NCBI RefSeq assembly: GCF_001006305.1
Contig: NZ_LBHJ01000020.1
Span: 248,001 to 312,000, forward strand
Length of the DNA stretch: 64,000 bases
Source of the DNA: Silvibacterium bohemicum
GTDB lineage: Bacteria > Acidobacteriota > Terriglobia > Terriglobales > Acidobacteriaceae
Direction: 5' to 3'
The notes beneath the pieces are model-generated. The model was not told where the DNA came from and did no database searches. It was given only the letters and a program-made list of their open reading frames with translations. Below are positions 49,972 to 58,993 of the stretch, one piece after another (position 1 is the stretch's first letter; each line of letters begins with the position of its first letter). The translations under genes were made by a program, and so were the position numbers.

Positions 49972-52329
49972 CTACGGCGTAGTCACGAAGTGGGCAGCAT
50001 TGATGGCGGTGGAGCTGCCGCCTATGTAGACGGTATAGTCGGCTGGTTCGACAACCGGCTGAGCCTTGGCATTGTAGAAGGACAACTCGTTGAAGCCGAG
50101 TGGAAACTGAACTGTTTGAGACTGGCCGGGGTCGAGACTGATCCGGGTAAAGCCCTTGAGATTGCGTACCGGTTGCTCTGTGCTGGCCCCTCGGATATTG
50201 ATATAGCACTGGACGATCTCGGTGGCACGGCGCTTGCCCGTATTGGTGACCGTGGCAGTTGCCGCGATGGGCTGCCTCTTCCGATCGCGCATCAGAGAGG
50301 ATGAGCTTATGGATTGCGTCGAAAGCGAAATACTCGAATAGCCAAACGTCGAATATGAAAGGCCATGCCCGAAGGGGAAGAGTGCATCGTTAGGCGCGTC
50401 CAGATAGCGTGAGACGAACTTCATCTCAACGTAGCCAGGGTGAGCCGGATCGGCATGCTGGATGGGGCGACCCGTGGGAAGCTGATTGTAGTAGAGCGGC
50501 TCCTGGCCCACAGCACGTGGGAAACTCATGGTGAGCTTGCCGCTCGGAGCGACATCGCCGAATAGAATGTCGGCAATTGCGGGGCCGGCTTCGACACCGG
50601 GGTACCAAACCTCCATGACGGCGGAGACATGCTGAGCGGCCCAGTCAAGCACGAGCGGGCGACCGGAAAAGACGAGCAGAACGACTGGCTTGCCGGTTGC
50701 AACTACAGCCTCAAGCAATTGCTGTTGGTTACCGGGCAGGTCCAGGAACGCGCGCGACGCGGCTTCGCCTGTCATGTCGCTTGATTCTCCAAGGGCGAGG
50801 ATAGCGACGTCGGAATTCTGTGCGGCAGCAACAGCTGCGCCGAATCCGGAGTTCGACGTGCCGGAGATTTCAGTGCCTTTCGCGTATGTACATGTCGCGC
50901 TGTTTTGCTGAGCTAGTTCGGCCATGGTCGCGAGCAAGGTACGCACATCGCCGAAGTTGTTGGCTCCGGACCAGGCGCCAACCATGTCGCTGGCATCGTC
51001 GGCGAGCGGGCCGATGAGAGCGATCCTCTTCGTGCTCTTCGCGAGCGGCAGGAGGGGATCTTCAGGAGCGGGTTTATTCTGCAGCAGGACGAAGGACTCC
51101 TCCGCGGCTCGGCGGACGAGCGGGCGGTGTTCGACGACGGCTCCTGTCACCTCTACACCATCGGCGAAGGGATGATCGAAGAGGCCCAGAGCGAACTTGA
51201 GGCGCAGAATTCGGCGTACTGCTTCGTCAACGACAGCCATGGGGACTCGACCTGCCTTAACGAGTGCGGGGAGATCAGCATCGTAGTAGTGCGACATCAT
51301 GTCGATGTCGACGCCGGCAGTGATAGCTTTCTCGGTGGCCATGGCCGGATCGAGTGCAATGCCATGATGCGTGAGCTCCATGACGGCTGTGTAGTCGGAG
51401 ACAACGAGACCGTCGAAGCCCCACTCGTCGCGCAGGATGGTTTGCAGCAAAAAAGGGTTGGCGCTCGCCGGCACGCCGTTAAGCGAGTTGAACGCGGACA
51501 TGACAGTGGCAGCGCCAGCCTCAACAGCTGCGTGGTAAGGTGGCAGGTAGACCTGACGAAGCTGCAGCTCGCTCATGTCGGTGGTGTTGTATTCACGACC
51601 GGCCTCGGCTGCACCATAGGCGGCGAAGTGCTTGACGGAGGCGGCGACGGAGTCCGAAGCGGACAGGCTGTCACCCTGATAGCCGCGAATATAGGCACGA
51701 GCGATGGCGGAACCAAGGTAGGGATCCTCACCTGCGCCTTCGGTGCAGCGACCCCATCGGGCATCGCGCGCGATGTCGACCATGGGTGAGTAGAACCAAT
51801 TAACGCCGGCGGTACGGGCCTCAACAGCGGCCATGTGTGCGAGGTCAGTAATAAGATCCGGATCCCAACTGGACGCGGTGGCGAGCGGTACTGGGAAGAT
51901 GGTGCGAAAGCCGTGGATGACGTCGGCGCCGAAGAGCAACGGTATATGGAGGCGCGTGTTGTCAACCGCAGCGTGCTGGAAATGGTTAGTGAGGCTCTGC
52001 CCGACCGTGTTAAGCATGGAGCCGAGTTCACCGTTTTGCGCGAGTGCGTAGCTGTCGACTCCGCCAGGGCCGGGCGGGTTGACATTGAGAGCGGCGGTAG
52101 AGGGTCCGGAGAGTTTTTCGGGATGCACTTCGGTGGCGCTGTATTGGACCAGCTGGCCTATCTTCTCGTCGAATGTCATTCGCTTTAGCAGCGTGTCGAC
52201 CTTCCGCTCAATCTCCGGGCTGGCGAGCTGCGCGTTGGAAGCTGCGTCGTGAGACGCCTGCGCGGAAGCTAGGGAGAATACAAAGCCTAGGGAGAAACCG
52301 ACGAGCAGGGTGGATCGACAGGAACTCAT
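49972..52329 (-). CDS. Beta-glucosidase-like glycoside hydrolase family 3 protein
   Basis: The 785-residue enzyme has a signal peptide (LLVGFSLGFVFSLASAQ) and the GH3 plan. Features include KIGQLVQYSATEVHPEKL, the FGADVIHGFRTIFPVPLA sugar-binding motif, WFYSPMVDIARDARWGRC, the nucleophile in GLVVSDYTAVMEL (Asp), and a C-terminal alpha/beta sandwich plus fibronectin-III-like domain (AYGAAEAGREYNTT early and RATEIVQCYINIRG late). The length matches BglX-type enzymes (about 765-800). It acts in the periplasm on beta-glucosides or xylosides. It is convergent with GH29, 82 bases between stops. bglX-like, but I leave the symbol empty. Confidence 0.9.
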   Translation of the reverse strand: MSSCRSTLLVGFSLGFVFSLASAQASHDAASNAQLASPEIERKVDTLLKRMTFDEKIGQLVQYSATEVHPEKLSGPSTAALNVNPPGPGGVDSYALAQNGELGSMLNTVGQSLTNHFQHAAVDNTRLHIPLLFGADVIHGFRTIFPVPLATASSWDPDLITDLAHMAAVEARTAGVNWFYSPMVDIARDARWGRCTEGAGEDPYLGSAIARAYIRGYQGDSLSASDSVAASVKHFAAYGAAEAGREYNTTDMSELQLRQVYLPPYHAAVEAGAATVMSAFNSLNGVPASANPFLLQTILRDEWGFDGLVVSDYTAVMELTHHGIALDPAMATEKAITAGVDIDMMSHYYDADLPALVKAGRVPMAVVDEAVRRILRLKFALGLFDHPFADGVEVTGAVVEHRPLVRRAAEESFVLLQNKPAPEDPLLPLAKSTKRIALIGPLADDASDMVGAWSGANNFGDVRTLLATMAELAQQNSATCTYAKGTEISGTSNSGFGAAVAAAQNSDVAILALGESSDMTGEAASRAFLDLPGNQQQLLEAVVATGKPVVLLVFSGRPLVLDWAAQHVSAVMEVWYPGVEAGPAIADILFGDVAPSGKLTMSFPRAVGQEPLYYNQLPTGRPIQHADPAHPGYVEMKFVSRYLDAPNDALFPFGHGLSYSTFGYSSISLSTQSISSSSLMRDRKRQPIAATATVTNTGKRRATEIVQCYINIRGASTEQPVRNLKGFTRISLDPGQSQTVQFPLGFNELSFYNAKAQPVVEPADYTVYIGGSSTAINAAHFVTTP

Positions 52330-52518
52330 GGGAAATCCTCAAAGGCTACTTTACCCCTGTCCGGGCAACTGAGCACAAGACAAGTTGCTGCGGAGTCGTC
52401 TCCCCGGGCCGCAATCACGCGTCCGAGATGCCGGTTTTTCGGTCACTTCAAGTATCAGGAATCAGAAATCAGGAATAAAGAATTACAAAATTCACACTTG
52501 ACATTCACTCAGCAATCT

Positions 52519-52534
52519 ACAACCATACGGTTGT
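52519..52534. promoter_or_regulatory. Inverted repeat ACAACC-ATAC-GGTTGT overlapping the ArsR start codon
   Basis: Perfect 6-base arms (52519-52524 and 52529-52534) flank a 4-base spacer. The GTG start codon at 52533 lies within the right arm. A TTGACA box is at 52498-52503. The repeat is in operator position for the ArsR-family protein, suggesting autorepression. Confidence 0.5.
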
Positions 52535-52880
52535 GAATAATTTGGATACAACATTTACGGCTTTGTCGGATCCAACCCGCCGGGCGATGATCGAACGACT
52601 CTCCCATGGGCCTGCCTCTGTGCATGGATTGACGGAACCGTTTGCACTCTCGCAGCAGATGATTTCAAAACATATTGCCTACCTGGTGCGGGCGCGGATT
52701 GTGATCAAGACGAAGCGTGGACGAGAGAGTGTTTGCACGCTCAGGCCAGAGGCGATCAAGAAAGTCAGCGATTGGGCGATTAGCTATCGCCGATTCTGGG
52801 AAGAAAGCTTCGACAAACTGGATGTAGTTGTAAATCAGATGAAGAAAAAGGAGGTCAGAGATGACAGAAAACACGGTTAA
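52533..52880 (+). CDS. ArsR/metalloregulator-type winged-helix transcriptional regulator
   Basis: The 115-residue protein starts VNNLDTTFTALSDPTRRAMIERL, the typical ArsR opening. The winged helix carries LTEPFALSQQMISKHIAYLVRARIV and the wing KTKRGRESVCTLRPEAI. The conserved metal-binding cysteine motif of ArsR/SmtB (ELCVCDL) is absent, as is common in the branch that regulates SRPBCC partners. The SRPBCC gene's ATG lies 20 bases inside its 3' end. It probably represses its own two-gene operon via the inverted repeat over its start codon. The inducer is unknown. Confidence 0.85.
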   Translation: MNNLDTTFTALSDPTRRAMIERLSHGPASVHGLTEPFALSQQMISKHIAYLVRARIVIKTKRGRESVCTLRPEAIKKVSDWAISYRRFWEESFDKLDVVVNQMKKKEVRDDRKHG

Positions 52881-53370
52881 CGAAATTGAGCGGATGATTG
52901 TAACAAGAGTTTTTGATGCCCCACGCGAGTTGGTTTGGAAGGCGTGGACTGATCCGAAATACATCATGCAGTGGTGGGGACCGAAGGGCTTTACTGCGCC
53001 GGTTTGTCAGATGGATTTTCGCGTTGGAGGAAAACTTCTCTGCTGCATGAAGGCGCCGGATGGGCAGGAGTTCTGGAATGCGGTGGAATACCACGAGATT
53101 GTTCCGTACGAGAAGATCGTTTCCTTGATGTACTTTTCCGACTCGAAGGGGAGCAGGGTTGACCCCGCACAATTAGGAATCGAACATGAGGCTATCGACG
53201 GTGCGTACGACGTGACCCTCTTTGAGGATCTCGGAAACGGCCAGACGAAACTTACCTTTATCGGAAACGAACCCATGGAGAGCGCGAAAAATAGCGGGCA
53301 AATGGAGGGCTGGATCCAGATACTCGATAAGATTGCTGCGGTGGTTGCGGAGCTGGCGCAGGCGAAATAG
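52861..53370 (+). CDS. SRPBCC/AHSA1-type protein
   Basis: The 169-residue protein starts MTENTVNEIERMIVTRVFDAP with a perfect AAGGAGGT ribosome site inside the end of the ArsR gene. It has the AHSA1 signature: RELVWKAWTDPKYIMQWWGPKGF, then FRVGGKLLCCMKAPDGQEFW and EIVPYEKIVSL, ending with MEGWIQILDKIAAVV. Such proteins bind small hydrophobic ligands or act as Hsp90 activator-like domains in eukaryotes. In bacteria the ArsR-SRPBCC pair is frequent and of unknown substrate. A hairpin (AGCGGCGAA/TTCGCCGCT) after the gene at 53417-53454 may end the transcript. Confidence 0.88.
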   Translation: MTENTVNEIERMIVTRVFDAPRELVWKAWTDPKYIMQWWGPKGFTAPVCQMDFRVGGKLLCCMKAPDGQEFWNAVEYHEIVPYEKIVSLMYFSDSKGSRVDPAQLGIEHEAIDGAYDVTLFEDLGNGQTKLTFIGNEPMESAKNSGQMEGWIQILDKIAAVVAELAQAK

Positions 53371-53713
53371 GAAGTTGAAGTCTCGACGATCTTCATGCGC
53401 GAGGTACTGCTGGGCTAGCGGCGAAGGCTTGGTTAGAACAGGCTTTTCGCCGCTCATCCGAATAGTCGCCTCCGGATAAGTCCCTCTTGGCTCAACTGTT
53501 GATTTCAGGCCAATGCGCTCATTGAACCTCGCGTCGGGTGGATCATGCTGGACATACTCAATCTCCAGTCAGAACTGGATGACGATGCGGTTCATAACGA
53601 CCGCAGAATTGGCTCAAGTTGCGAAACGTGTCGAACGGGAAAAGTGCGAGTATTAGCCACCCGATCGCGGCCATCGACCGCGTTACGGTGCCTAAAATCG
53701 TCTTTTGCTATAA
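53371..53713. other. Intergenic region before the Rieske oxygenase gene
   Basis: 343 bases. Contains the hairpin AGCGGCGAA (53417-53425) with TTCGCCGCT (53446-53454), loop 20 bases, which could end the ArsR-SRPBCC transcript although no T run follows. No gene recognised. Confidence 0.3.
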
Positions 53714-54784
53714 ATGAATATGGCAGAGATACCCGTGATTCGACCGGTAGATCCCACGCATGATCTTCCCCTGAACTGCACGTTTGACGCCGATGATTGG
53801 ATGAAGCTCGCCCGTCATTGGTATCCGATTGCATTGTCTCGGGAAGTGGTTGATGGTCCTGTAGCAGCGAAACTATTGGACGCTTTGCTCGTCGCCTACA
53901 GGGTAGAAGGTCAGGTTGTCGTGGCCAACGATCTGTGTCCCCATCGCGGTACGCCTCTCAGTATGGGTAAGCACGACGGCAAAGGTATTGCCTGCGCCTA
54001 TCACGGACTTCGTTTCGGCGCCGATGGGCGCTGCAACCTGATCCCCGCCCAGCCACACGATGCCATTCCGCCGAAATTACATCTGCGTACGTATCCCGCT
54101 CAGGAAGCGTATGGCCTGATCTGGACATGCTTACGACCAGATTCCGATGCTGTTGGACCAGACATTCCCATGATGCCTCATTGGGATGATCCAGGCTTCC
54201 AGCAGATTACGTGTCCAAGTCTGGATATCTTTGGCTTTGCAGGCCGCCAGATAGAGGGCTTCCTCGACGTAGCTCACTTCGGCTTCGTACATGTCGATAC
54301 GTTTGGCGATCCGACTAACACCGTGGTCCCTCCCTACCTGCCCAAGCCCATCGAGAAGGGCTTCGAGGTCGAATATCGCAGCTCCGTAGGGAATTATCCA
54401 ATCGGAAAAGAAGGTCGCGGTCAAGCGGGATTTGAGTGGCTCCGTCATTTCCGGGTGCATCTTCCCTTCACCGCAACGCTTGTCATTCATTTTCCAGGCG
54501 AGAGCCGCATGACAATCATGAACGCCGCCTCGCCCGTGTCCGCGAAAGTGACTCGTCTCTTCGCGCCAATTGCACGCAACTTCGACACAGATCTGCCTAT
54601 GCAGGACGTCTATGATTTCAATGACAAGATATTCAGGGAAGACAAAAGAATTGTAGAGGCGCAAAAGCCTGAGTGCCTTCCGCTCGATCCCAGAATGGAA
54701 GCCCACATCATGGCGGACCGTAGCTCCATTGCTTACAGACGTGGTCTGCGTGATATGGGCCTTAGTCGATTTTTCGTCGCTTAG
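53714..54784 (+). CDS. Rieske 2Fe-2S aromatic ring-hydroxylating oxygenase, large subunit type
   Basis: The 356-residue protein has the Rieske motif CPHRG-x12-CAYH: Cys75 and His77, Cys94 and His97. The catalytic domain contains EGFLDVAHFGFVHVDTFG (two His and one Asp for the mononuclear iron). Length and layout fit the vanillate demethylase/phenylpropionate dioxygenase-like group. These use an electron-transfer reductase, not encoded nearby, to hydroxylate or demethylate aromatic acids. The N-terminal start MNMAEIPVIRPVDP is close to family length; the second Met is an alternative. It stands alone. Confidence 0.85.
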   Translation: MNMAEIPVIRPVDPTHDLPLNCTFDADDWMKLARHWYPIALSREVVDGPVAAKLLDALLVAYRVEGQVVVANDLCPHRGTPLSMGKHDGKGIACAYHGLRFGADGRCNLIPAQPHDAIPPKLHLRTYPAQEAYGLIWTCLRPDSDAVGPDIPMMPHWDDPGFQQITCPSLDIFGFAGRQIEGFLDVAHFGFVHVDTFGDPTNTVVPPYLPKPIEKGFEVEYRSSVGNYPIGKEGRGQAGFEWLRHFRVHLPFTATLVIHFPGESRMTIMNAASPVSAKVTRLFAPIARNFDTDLPMQDVYDFNDKIFREDKRIVEAQKPECLPLDPRMEAHIMADRSSIAYRRGLRDMGLSRFFVA

Positions 54785-54900
54785 CACCACGTTTATCTTG
54801 CCGACCTGTCCAGTCTAGAAGTTGACGACAACTCCGTTGTGCGAATTCCAATCAGTCCTGGAAAGTCTTAGTGCAAGTGGGTAGCTCTGCCGCGCGAACC

Positions 54901-54926
54901 ATCCCCTCCGGATTGGAGGGGATTTC
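54901..54926. terminator. Intrinsic terminator-like hairpin between convergent genes
   Basis: Nine-base arms ATCCCCTCC (54901-54909) and GGAGGGGAT (54915-54923), loop GGATT, followed by TTTC. It lies between the plus-strand Rieske gene and the minus-strand GH9 gene, where a bidirectional terminator would sit. Confidence 0.5.
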
Positions 54927-55039
54927 AATTGGCGATAACAGAGCAGTGCGCCCATCTCGAGTGCGATGCAGGTCGCCCCGCGATAGGATTCGTCACCTCT
55001 ACAAACGTTCAGGGCCATTGGGTATTCCTTGCACAGGAC

Positions 55040-57715
55040 CTACTTCGACTCTCTAGAGATTGCGTCCGCGGCGTTACCGGCTACAACCCAGCTTGCCGAT
55101 CCGGCGACTACGGCTTCATCTTCGAACCAGAGGAATCCGAAGTCGTCGATGCACTCCGGGAAATCCGGCTTGATGATGATATATCCCGGAATCACGGCGC
55201 CAGGGATGTAAGCGTTGTCGGCGCGGTTATTGCTGTATGTCTTCGTCTTCGAAACCGTACCGACGCCGGCTACATATGAGGTGCTGGATACGGGATGGGT
55301 ACCGAGAATGTAGTTGACGGCGCGAAGCGTATATTCGGGGCCGACAAGATCCGGAAATGCTTTGTGCAGGAAATACATTCGGATGGCCATGTCAGTCACG
55401 GCGCCCGACCCGCCCCATGTGCCGAGGCTCGGGGGCACGCCGAACGGGGTGGCATCCAACTGTTTGTCCACATCCGCCATGTATGTTTTCACCGCTTGCC
55501 GCATTTGATCCTTCTCGTTCGCGTCGAGATAAGGCAATGCTCGGACTGCCGTCCAACCACGCGAGCCCATCTGTTGTGGAGTGATCATCTGCGGAAACAA
55601 CTCCTTCAGACGGGATTTGTAAGGCTCGGCGCCATGCGTGGCGATGGTCAATTCCAAAGCCGCAGCCCAATCCTGTGCGACGCCAAAGCCCTCCCGAGCG
55701 GAGCCGACCGGGGGTGCTGTTTGGCCGCTCTCCGTGGGAGAAGCCGATGGGGTGCCCGACCTGCTGTGACCATCCCGGCTGCCTTGAGATGCAGCCAGCA
55801 CGCCCCCTGCGGTAGTACCTCCGCCAAAACCGCCGACTGACTGATTCGGCGTGGGGTGAGCTTTCTCGTCATTCCATGCTTTGATTGCGGTATCGAGGCA
55901 GTCTTTCGCTAACGCGTCGTCCCATCCTTTGAGCACGTCGGCCGATGCCGCCAGCGCGGCGATGGCGTTCCACTGGAAGTATGGATTCGTCGTGGAAAAA
56001 ATCCAGCGGTCGTCCGGCTTGCCGGAGTAGTCGCCCTTCACTTCATCTGGGCCCAGCTTTGGATCATAGATGCGGCCGTCGGTTTTCGACGCTCCGTCGC
56101 CTAAGTGGGTGTACTGACGCAGATCGGGTTCGTGAGTGCCGCGGATTGCGTGGCCGATGTTATGAAACTGCGCCAGGATGAGTAGTGCGCCGTGTTTGAC
56201 TTGCTCCACCACATCCGGCACGCCGTCGGGACGGTGCATCTCGACCTCATGCGCGCCTTCATCCACTGTAAGCTCGTCGTATTTGAGATCGAATTCGCGA
56301 TACGCCAACGCCAGGCTCTGGATGACATTCAGTTGCGCGGGCTCTTCCAGGTCGAAGTCGCCGGCGTCGTACCAGCCGCCCACGTTCATCCCGGGAATGT
56401 GATCGCCGCCTTTGTATTTCCCATCCGTTGCCGTGGCCTGATTCCAGCCGTCGAATTGCTCCCCAACCACGGGCGCCAGACGGCCATCATCCAGATGTGA
56501 CGCGCCATGCCAGACGCGATAGCCTTCGCGAACGGAAACGTGGTCCATCTGCTCCGCAATGTGATGGTCCAGGCTGTCCTGCCAGATGTGAGCGTACGCG
56601 TCTTTCGAGATGGGGAAGGGCGCTGTACGCTGGTCTGCGTACTCGATGACATAAAGACCGGGATCTTTGACCGGAGTGAAGTCGAATTTCGAATAGACAT
56701 AGCGCAGCCACGGCGTCGAAGGTGTGATGGGCCCCTCGAAGACCTGCTTGTACGATCCGTCCTCGGTCAGGCGCAGCAATTTAGCCGTCTTCGGGCCGCT
56801 ATACTTCGGGTCGAGCTCGAGCACCGCTACCTTGGAGAAGTCCGGCGCATATCCAACCTGGCTGTGTGCGATCATCGGGGGCCGCGTCCAATTCGGAATT
56901 ACATCCGGCCTGATGTGCCACACGATGGCGCCGGTGGTCTTGCCTGAAGGAATCAGCGAACGCAGGACAAACCAACCGTTCTGCGCGCGATCTCGTCCAT
57001 CGAACAACATGAGGTCGGCCGTATCCGACTGAACGTTGACCCGGGCCAGCGAGTCGTCGACGCCCAATGTGATGCTCTTGCCCTCCGCAAACGGCAGCGG
57101 CTGAGTGTATCCCTTGGCCTTGTCCCAGTCTTCCAGGTAATAGGCCTTCTTCGGCTCATCAGCCAGCGGCATCACCTTGACCATCGAATCGTTAGGCGTT
57201 CGCGGAAAGATGCCGGCTTTGGTTCCGTCCACCAGATAAGCCTTGCCCATGTAGATCGAGGGCAGGAACTCCAAGTTGAATCCCGCTCGCCCGGCCAGTT
57301 TTTGCGGCAGGGGCTTCGTGAGATTGATGCTCACCTTCACACCGCCTGGCTCCCCCGCGACTTCCAGGGTGTAGCTGAGATCAAAGGTCGGGAAAGCCAG
57401 GTCAGCGGTCAGCCGGTTGTTCGCCTTATCGGCGTGGCGCCCTTTGAGGGTGGCCACCAGGTCCCACTGTTCAGGCGTCGGCATCAGGCGCACGTCGCCA
57501 TTCGTGGCGATACGCTGACCGTGGAGAATCATCTCCATCGCCGTGTTCTTCTGGTCAACGAAAACGGGATGGTATGTGCTGTCGTAGAGAAATACGCTGA
57601 ACCCTTGTGTATCGAGGTAATTCTTGTCGGTCACCTTCATGGTGAAATCAGCGGCGAACAGGCTTGGACTGCAGGTCAGGGCCAGGAGAAGACACACTTT
57701 AATTCGGGTCAGCAT
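55040..57715 (-). CDS. Glycoside hydrolase family 9 (cellulase-type) protein
   Basis: The 891-residue enzyme starts MLTRIKVCLLLALTCSPSLFA, a signal peptide. An N-terminal immunoglobulin-like (CelD_N-type) domain precedes the catalytic (alpha/alpha)6 domain. The nucleophile/proton region is MNVGGWYDAGDFDL, and further on VEQVKHGALLILAQFHNIGHA and ALAASADVLKGWDDALAK fit the family. Near residue 660-710 there is a Gly/Ser/Thr/Pro-rich insertion (GGFGGGTTAGGVLAA... to PPVGSAREGFG) inside the catalytic domain. It would act on beta-1,4-glucans or xyloglucan outside the cytoplasm. An upstream GTG at 57763 would add 16 residues. Confidence 0.88.
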   Translation of the reverse strand: MLTRIKVCLLLALTCSPSLFAADFTMKVTDKNYLDTQGFSVFLYDSTYHPVFVDQKNTAMEMILHGQRIATNGDVRLMPTPEQWDLVATLKGRHADKANNRLTADLAFPTFDLSYTLEVAGEPGGVKVSINLTKPLPQKLAGRAGFNLEFLPSIYMGKAYLVDGTKAGIFPRTPNDSMVKVMPLADEPKKAYYLEDWDKAKGYTQPLPFAEGKSITLGVDDSLARVNVQSDTADLMLFDGRDRAQNGWFVLRSLIPSGKTTGAIVWHIRPDVIPNWTRPPMIAHSQVGYAPDFSKVAVLELDPKYSGPKTAKLLRLTEDGSYKQVFEGPITPSTPWLRYVYSKFDFTPVKDPGLYVIEYADQRTAPFPISKDAYAHIWQDSLDHHIAEQMDHVSVREGYRVWHGASHLDDGRLAPVVGEQFDGWNQATATDGKYKGGDHIPGMNVGGWYDAGDFDLEEPAQLNVIQSLALAYREFDLKYDELTVDEGAHEVEMHRPDGVPDVVEQVKHGALLILAQFHNIGHAIRGTHEPDLRQYTHLGDGASKTDGRIYDPKLGPDEVKGDYSGKPDDRWIFSTTNPYFQWNAIAALAASADVLKGWDDALAKDCLDTAIKAWNDEKAHPTPNQSVGGFGGGTTAGGVLAASQGSRDGHSRSGTPSASPTESGQTAPPVGSAREGFGVAQDWAAALELTIATHGAEPYKSRLKELFPQMITPQQMGSRGWTAVRALPYLDANEKDQMRQAVKTYMADVDKQLDATPFGVPPSLGTWGGSGAVTDMAIRMYFLHKAFPDLVGPEYTLRAVNYILGTHPVSSTSYVAGVGTVSKTKTYSNNRADNAYIPGAVIPGYIIIKPDFPECIDDFGFLWFEDEAVVAGSASWVVAGNAADAISRESK

Positions 57716-58074
57716 AAATTGGGGATCAACGACTCCTTTGCCGCAAGCTACTAGCGACTGCACACAGTCTAAGCGGCCTTCGTTTCTCCAGATGCATGTT
57801 TTTCTGCGGGACGCAAAAAAACGAGACCTCAGCTATCAAAATGGATGAGATCGTCCCTCCAACGCTTAAGATATTTGACTTTGCCGGGCAAGAGAGAATG
57901 AGAAAAATGTATTAGCTCAAATCGACAGTAAGGCGTAACAGGAGGCAATGGATCATGGAAGACAAAGGTTGTGGAGGTCACGCAAGGCTCTTCCCGCCAC
58001 GAACTGGATATTCTGCCCTTTATGATGGATCGCTATTCCAAGGCCGGAGATAGCCAAGCCCTTCACATCAGACC
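57716..58074. other. Divergent/terminal spacer between GH9 and mdcH
   Basis: About 360 bases. A plus-strand frame from GTG 57971 to 58078 (VEVTQGSSRHELDILPFMMD...) overlaps the mdcH stop and lacks a good ribosome site. It may be a remnant. No hairpin was found. Confidence 0.25.
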
Positions 58075-58992
58075 TTAGACCGCGGCGAGTCGCAGAACGT
58101 GTCTGAAAAGATCTGTTGTGACCACAGAAGCGGTAACGCCGGGAACATTTTCTCTCGCGAGTTCAGTTAAAGTGTGGCCTGGCGGCATTTCAAGGAAGAG
58201 ATTGCAGCCTAATTCCTTCGCGACGATTGTCGCATCGTGCCAGCGAACTCCATGGGCAATATTGTCGGCCAGGTCCGTTGCTATTGCCGGCGCGGAGCGC
58301 AAAGCGCGTGCATTCACATTCGCGATGTAGGGACACTTCGGAGCTTTTAGCTGCATAGAATTTAGCTGGAGTCGCAGTGAGTCAGCAACAGATGAAAGCA
58401 GAGAACAATGCGACGGCACTGAAACGTGCAGAAGCTCAACCTTTCTGGCACCACGGCGGCTCGCCTGTTCTAAAACCTTCTGCATCCCTTCTATAGACCC
58501 CGCAACTATGATCTGCTTCGGTGCGTTGATATTTCCTACAAATACTGGATTTGCGGCTGTGTGTACTGAATCGACGATAGCCGTAACCTGTCGCTCGTTA
58601 AGGCCGACAATGGCAGCCAATCCGAAGCCGACTGGATATAGCTTTTCCATTTTCTCCGCGCGGGAACGAACCAGGATGACAGCATCGTTCAATGTGATCG
58701 CCTCGGCAACGACGGCCGCTGCAAAGGCGCCCACAGATAAACCTGCGACTGCACAACACGCCGCACCTTGTCGTTGCAAAGCTCTGGCCGTAGCGACTCC
58801 GGAAGCTAGAAGAGCTAATTGAACCGATACTGTGGAGTTCAATGCCGCAGGCGAATCCAACAGGCGAACATCGGATTTCAATACGTCGCTAACCTCGTCG
58901 AGTGTCTGTTGGACAGCAGGATCATCGACGAGTTCATGAAGCATTCCAGGTTTCTGTGACCCTTGTCCTGGAAACAAAAATGCAGTATCCAC
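58075..58992 (-). CDS. mdcH: Malonate decarboxylase malonyl transferase subunit MdcH
   Basis: The 305-residue protein is an acyltransferase of FabD type: LFPGQGSQKPGM at the N-terminus, the nucleophile elbow VAGLSVGAFAAAV (GLSVG), and HCSLLSSVADSL later. In the malonate decarboxylase pathway it charges the thiol prosthetic group of MdcC with malonyl from malonyl-CoA, starting the cycle. The start is the GTG one base after the mdcG stop, giving the usual length; a longer frame overlaps mdcG by 59 bases. It is the last gene of the operon. Confidence 0.88.
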   Translation of the reverse strand: MDTAFLFPGQGSQKPGMLHELVDDPAVQQTLDEVSDVLKSDVRLLDSPAALNSTVSVQLALLASGVATARALQRQGAACCAVAGLSVGAFAAAVVAEAITLNDAVILVRSRAEKMEKLYPVGFGLAAIVGLNERQVTAIVDSVHTAANPVFVGNINAPKQIIVAGSIEGMQKVLEQASRRGARKVELLHVSVPSHCSLLSSVADSLRLQLNSMQLKAPKCPYIANVNARALRSAPAIATDLADNIAHGVRWHDATIVAKELGCNLFLEMPPGHTLTELARENVPGVTASVVTTDLFRHVLRLAAV

Positions 58993-58993
58993 G

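Noticed and set aside
53417-53454. AGCGGCGAA/TTCGCCGCT hairpin as a definite terminator
   Set aside because: The 20-base loop and lack of a T run make it uncertain, so it is only mentioned in the spacer entry.
57971-58078. Small plus-strand frame VEVTQGSSRHELDILPFM...
   Set aside because: No good ribosome site, overlaps the mdcH stop; too short to judge.
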